A DNA stretch of 64,000 nt, from contig NZ_JARKMR010000002.1 in the NCBI RefSeq assembly GCF_029350975.1, forward strand, positions 186,001-250,000, in the 5' to 3' direction. The position numbers and the translations under genes are program-made. The notes under the pieces are model-generated. The model had not been told where the DNA came from. It was given only the letters and a program-made list of their open reading frames with translations, and did not search any database. Below, one piece after another: positions 60,755 to 64,000 of the stretch. How positions within the stretch are numbered: the stretch's first letter is position 1; each line of letters starts with the position of its first letter. Source of the DNA: Maribacter zhoushanensis. Its GTDB lineage: Bacteria > Bacteroidota > Bacteroidia > Flavobacteriales > Flavobacteriaceae.

Positions 60755-62299
60755 ATGACAAATGCGCATAAAGATGCTTTGTTCGTTTTAGTTAAATCAC
60801 TTTCTAAATCTGAGAAGCGTCAATTTAAGCTTTATGTGGGCAGATTAGGTGTGAATACCGACGCCAAATTTTTGGCGCTGTTCAATTTATTGGATAAAAT
60901 TAAACAATATGATGAGAAAACAATACTGGAAAGCGGTATTGTTAAGAAAGCGCAACTTTCTAATTTAAAAGCACACTTATACAAGCAAATTTTGGTTAGC
61001 CTTAGGTTGAATCCTGTTAATCAAAATATAAGGGTTCAAATACGAGAGCAGCTAGATTTTGCTACTATTTTGTATCAAAAAGGACTTTATAAACAAAGCT
61101 TAAAAATTTTGGATAAGGTAAAGGGTATTGCTATAGAGAATGAAGAGAAGAATATAGCATACGAAATTGTTGAGTTAGAAAAGATAATTGAAACTCAATA
61201 TATTACGAGAAGTATACCAGACCGTGCAAATGAACTGGCTATTCAGGCAAAAGAATTATCTGGACATAATGTAATGACCAGTAAGCTGTCAAATTTATCA
61301 TTACAGCTTTATGGTATGATGTTGAAAGTTGGTTATGTACGTAGTGATGAAGATTACCAAAAAGTAAAAACCTATTTTAACGACCATCTGCCATTATACA
61401 ACATAGAAGACTTAGGTTTTAGGGAAAAACTTTGGTTGTATAAAGCACATTTATGGTATAGTTTTTTAACCCAAGATTTCTTATCATGTTTTAAATATGC
61501 CAGCAAATGGGTAGATCTATTCTATGATCATAAAGATATGATTTATCTAAACCCGGTGTTCTTCTTGAAAGGGAATCATTATTTGTTGGAATCTCTTTTT
61601 TATGTACAGTATAGTTCTCAGTTTAAAGAGGTGCTAGAACGTTTAGAAAATACTATTAAAGAGAAAGATTTTCCTGATAACGATAATATTAACTCATTGG
61701 TTTTTATGTATTTAAATGCCAATAAGCTAAACCTTCATTTTCTTGAAGGTACTTTTGAGAAAGGGTTGTACTTGGTGAAGATTATTGAATATGGTATAAA
61801 TAAGCATCGCGATAGAATAGATGTTCATCATGTGATGGTACTGTACTATAAAATTGCATGTTTATATTTTGGTATTGGAGATAATAAAACTTGTATTCAA
61901 TATTTAAAAAAGATTATTGAAAATAAGAATTTAAAAATGCGTGAAGACTTAATGTGCTTTGCACGTGTATTAAGTTTAGTTGCTCATTATGAGGCGGGTA
62001 TGGACTATCATTTAGAGGTTCAATTAAAAAGTACGTATAAGTTTCTTTTGAAGATGGATGATATGCATGCCGTTCAAAAAGAGATGATAAAGTTTCTTAG
62101 AAGCTTAGGCGGTATCTATCCAAATCAGTTAAAAGCAGAATTTCAGAAGTTGTATAACGAACTTAAAAAGTACGAAGATCATCCGTACGAAAAAAGAGCT
62201 TTCTTGTATTTAGACATTTTATCTTGGTTAGAGAGTCATTTACAGAATAAACCGGTATCTCAAATTATGCGAGAAAAAGCGTTGGCAAAATCACGTTAG
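60755..62299 (+). CDS. Conserved alpha-solenoid protein, unknown function
   Basis: A 514-residue soluble protein made almost wholly of helices with TPR-like spacing (LYQKGLYKQSLKILDKV, YKIACLYFGIGDNKTCIQYLKKI). The N-terminus (ALFVLVKSLSKSEKRQFKLYV) is basic and conserved-looking. Similar proteins occur in Flavobacteriia next to leucine genes, but no function is assigned. There is no signal peptide. It shares an intergenic region with the leu genes, divergently, and precedes a DMT permease gene by 8 bp. Confidence 0.7.
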   Translation: MTNAHKDALFVLVKSLSKSEKRQFKLYVGRLGVNTDAKFLALFNLLDKIKQYDEKTILESGIVKKAQLSNLKAHLYKQILVSLRLNPVNQNIRVQIREQLDFATILYQKGLYKQSLKILDKVKGIAIENEEKNIAYEIVELEKIIETQYITRSIPDRANELAIQAKELSGHNVMTSKLSNLSLQLYGMMLKVGYVRSDEDYQKVKTYFNDHLPLYNIEDLGFREKLWLYKAHLWYSFLTQDFLSCFKYASKWVDLFYDHKDMIYLNPVFFLKGNHYLLESLFYVQYSSQFKEVLERLENTIKEKDFPDNDNINSLVFMYLNANKLNLHFLEGTFEKGLYLVKIIEYGINKHRDRIDVHHVMVLYYKIACLYFGIGDNKTCIQYLKKIIENKNLKMREDLMCFARVLSLVAHYEAGMDYHLEVQLKSTYKFLLKMDDMHAVQKEMIKFLRSLGGIYPNQLKAEFQKLYNELKKYEDHPYEKRAFLYLDILSWLESHLQNKPVSQIMREKALAKSR

Positions 62300-62307
62300 G
62301 TTATTTT

Positions 62308-63174
62308 ATGGGGATGAACAATAATCACCTAAAACACTTATTGGAAATTAACCTTGCCATGCTTTTTATAGCTACATCTGGTGCGCTAGGTCGTTATGTT
62401 CAGTTGCCTGTGCCAGTGGCAATAGGGGCTAGGGCAATATTGGCTTTTGTAGCATTGTTTCTATACTGTAAATGGAAGGGGTTCAGTTTAAAAATAGATA
62501 GCAGAGATATTCCCGTAATTCTTCTTAGTGGAATATTAATGGGTGTTCACTGGGTAACTTATTTCTATGCGTTGAAATTATCAAATGTGGCAATTGGTAT
62601 GCTATCTATATTTACCTACCCGGTAATTACGGCGTTTTTAGAACCTATACTTCTTAAGACTAAGTTTCAGTTAGTACATTTATTCCTTGCTGTTTTAGTG
62701 CTCACGGGAATGTATTTTCTAAGTCCTACTTTAGATTTTGAAAATTCTTATACCATAGCTATTGGTTTTGGAGTGTTTTCAGCCCTGGCATATGCCCTGC
62801 GTAATATTATATTGAAGAAAAAAGTTTCAAAATATAATGGCTCAATGCTGATGACATATCAGACTGCAATTGTGGGGATTATATTGTTTCCTTTTTTGTT
62901 TACCATACCAGCAAATGCAATACTTAATCAATGGGAAGTATTGGTTGCACTTGCGGTATTAACAACGGCTATAGGTCATACCATGTTTTTAATGACATTC
63001 AAACATTTTAATATTACTACAGTAAGTATTTTAAGCAGCGTGCAGCCAGTTTATGGTATTTTAATAGGAGCTATTTTTCTATCTGAAATACCAAAAGGTA
63101 CTACTGTTTTGGGTGGAATATTGATTTTAAGTTCTGTGGTAATTGAAAGTATCCGTTCAAAAAAACCAACTTGA
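62308..63174 (+). CDS. EamA/DMT superfamily transporter
   Basis: A 288-residue inner-membrane permease with about ten hydrophobic segments arranged as two EamA repeats (ATSGALGRYVQLPVPVAIGARAI for the first, TTAIGHTMFLMTFKHFNITTVSILSSVQPVYGIL for the end of the second). The substrate is unknown; the family exports amino acids, purines or drugs. It is 8 bp after the alpha-solenoid gene and co-directional. The start could be the ATG at 62308 or the next Met at 62314. Confidence 0.88.
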   Translation: MGMNNNHLKHLLEINLAMLFIATSGALGRYVQLPVPVAIGARAILAFVALFLYCKWKGFSLKIDSRDIPVILLSGILMGVHWVTYFYALKLSNVAIGMLSIFTYPVITAFLEPILLKTKFQLVHLFLAVLVLTGMYFLSPTLDFENSYTIAIGFGVFSALAYALRNIILKKKVSKYNGSMLMTYQTAIVGIILFPFLFTIPANAILNQWEVLVALAVLTTAIGHTMFLMTFKHFNITTVSILSSVQPVYGILIGAIFLSEIPKGTTVLGGILILSSVVIESIRSKKPT

Positions 63175-63184
63175 TTTTTTTGAT

Positions 63185-63715
63185 TTAATTTTGAGAATTA
63201 ATACCTGGTGTTCTGGCTCCGAACTGATTGATGATATTATCTCCAAATTTGGTAAACTGTTCGTTTTTTGCCATTTCCCTGACTTTTACAGGGTCAAAAT
63301 CACCATTGAAGTATAAAAATGAACCGGTTTGGCTATCGTTATTATAAATCAGTATTTCTTTGACCAAATTCTTTTTTTCCCTAATTGAAACTACGTTACG
63401 TTTTAAATCGTCATTCTTTCTAAAAACTTCAATAAAAGAATTTCCTGTAATTCCGTTCATTTGTTGATTTAAAAATTGGGTTTTACTAGAAGTTGTACTT
63501 GGAAACTGCATGTATCTTAAATCTTTAGTATTGCCAACCATAGCTTTCATCTCAGGAGAAATTTCACTGATCATAGATAGCATAAATTGGGGGACACGTA
63601 CAGCCGTTACTTGATTATCATTCTTATGGGCGTTATAAAAAGTATCAATAGAATTGTAACTACCGCAAGATGTGATCACAAACAATAAACTTAAGGCACA
63701 AAATTTCTTTAACAT
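63185..63715 (-). CDS. DUF4252 family lipoprotein
   Basis: A 176-residue predicted lipoprotein of the DUF4252 family. The start at 63715 is preferred to 63790 because it opens on a lipoprotein signal (MLKKFCALSLLFVITSC, Cys17). The mature part contains LRYMQFPSTTSSKT and EILIYNNDSQTGSFLYFNGDFDPVKV, typical of this family. The function is unknown; some members are linked to sigma/anti-sigma loci, but none is seen here. It is convergent with the DMT permease gene. Confidence 0.8.
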   Translation of the reverse strand: MLKKFCALSLLFVITSCGSYNSIDTFYNAHKNDNQVTAVRVPQFMLSMISEISPEMKAMVGNTKDLRYMQFPSTTSSKTQFLNQQMNGITGNSFIEVFRKNDDLKRNVVSIREKKNLVKEILIYNNDSQTGSFLYFNGDFDPVKVREMAKNEQFTKFGDNIINQFGARTPGINSQN

Positions 63716-63746
63716 GGTTATAGTGTTTGTGCTAAAAGTAAGAAAA

Positions 63747-64000
63747 TTAAAGACACGCATTCCAAATGGGGTCATTTGGCGGAGGAGCAATTATTTCTAG
63801 AGGCACTTTCTTTACAGGATGCATCAATCTCAGTTTTCTGGCATGTAAATGTATACTGCCATCGGCATTACTTCTGTTAAAACCGTATTTTAAGTCCCCT
63901 TTTATAGGGCTGCCAATTGCAGTAAGCTGTGATCTTATTTGATGATGGCGACCAGTTTCAAGATCAACTTCCAAAAGAAAATATCGATCTAGTTTTTTTA
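63747..64000 (-). CDS. RluA/RluD-family pseudouridine synthase (partial, 5' end outside window)
   Basis: The C-terminal end of an RNA pseudouridine synthase. The visible frame reads LEVDLETGRHHQIRSQL, the R-H-Q-I-R motif of the RluA family, followed by GSPIKGDLKYG and IHLHARKLRLMHP. It runs off the end of the window, so the catalytic Asp motif and N-terminal part are not present. The target uridine cannot be told. It lies 31 bp upstream of the DUF4252 gene. Confidence 0.9.
   Translation of the reverse strand, partial: KKLDRYFLLEVDLETGRHHQIRSQLTAIGSPIKGDLKYGFNRSNADGSIHLHARKLRLMHPVKKVPLEIIAPPPNDPIWNACL

Noticed and set aside
1-64000. Search for CRISPR arrays, prophage, insertion sequences and toxin-antitoxin or restriction systems
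   Set aside because: No regularly spaced repeats, no transposase or integrase frames, no phage structural genes and no restriction or defence proteins were recognised.

Overview
The window is a stretch of low-GC chromosome from a member of the Bacteroidota, almost certainly a marine-type Flavobacteriaceae. The evidence is the gene content: a PorP/SprF type IX secretion protein, a bacillithiol-system YtxJ, DUF4835/DUF6913/DUF4252 proteins, the dapA-bamD-rpoZ-coaBC-DUF4835-recN neighbourhood, and many lipoproteins with short signal peptides. At least thirteen genes also carry a TAnnTTTG box (the -7 element of Bacteroidota promoters) just before the start, while Shine-Dalgarno sequences are nearly absent. 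The genus cannot be fixed from the sequence; a Maribacter/Zobellia-like organism is a guess. No phage, insertion sequence, CRISPR array, tRNA or rRNA was seen.

Layout. 0-8.3 kb: the end of a cation/proton antiporter, then an accessory-looking set: an MFS exporter with an AraC regulator, a DUF4269 protein, a fumarylacetoacetate-hydrolase-family enzyme, a class D beta-lactamase lipoprotein and an erythromycin-esterase-like secreted protein. 8.4-10.6 kb: a 5'-nucleotidase split into two genes plus a GNAT acetyltransferase. 10.6-18.1 kb: a core block (DUF6913, dapA, bamD, rpoZ, coaBC, DUF4835, recN, fabI). 18.2-23.1 kb: glycosyltransferase, YbbR-like protein, coaE and an OmpR-type two-component system. 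23.2-29.4 kb (minus strand): gntK, miaA, a voltage-gated-type K+ channel with a zinc ribbon, a DnaQ/GIY-YIG fusion, then a YggS protein, 3-hydroxyacyl-CoA dehydrogenase and a Gfo/Idh/MocA oxidoreductase. 29.5-38.1 kb: pcm, smpB, a SixA-like phosphatase, PorP-SPOR fusion, TetR regulator, clpB, ytxJ and a lipoprotein. 38.3-39.6 kb: glyA.

40.4-44.4 kb is the most intriguing part. It holds a NarL-type response regulator, a TPR-containing sensor histidine kinase, a previously unlisted 58-residue secreted peptide gene with its own perfect terminator and an upstream palindrome, and a LytTR regulator whose receiver domain has lost its phosphorylation Asp. All are on the minus strand. This arrangement could be a peptide-linked signalling locus, but that is inference.

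44.5-64 kb: a beta-helix lipoprotein / thioesterase / glutaminyl cyclase operon, the 4.5S SRP RNA gene with a textbook promoter, an SDR enzyme, a thioredoxin-fold lipoprotein without CxxC, an ABC-F ATPase, a fasciclin protein, pheT, a TlpA-like lipoprotein, leuB-leuA with a perfect 18-bp palindrome upstream, an alpha-solenoid protein, a DMT permease, a DUF4252 lipoprotein and the end of a pseudouridine synthase gene.

Most of the window is housekeeping: lysine/peptidoglycan precursor synthesis, CoA synthesis, fatty acid synthesis, outer-membrane assembly, DNA repair, translation quality control (pcm, smpB, clpB) and leucine synthesis. The accessory interest lies in the beta-lactamase/esterase-like pair, the signalling locus and several unusual domain fusions.
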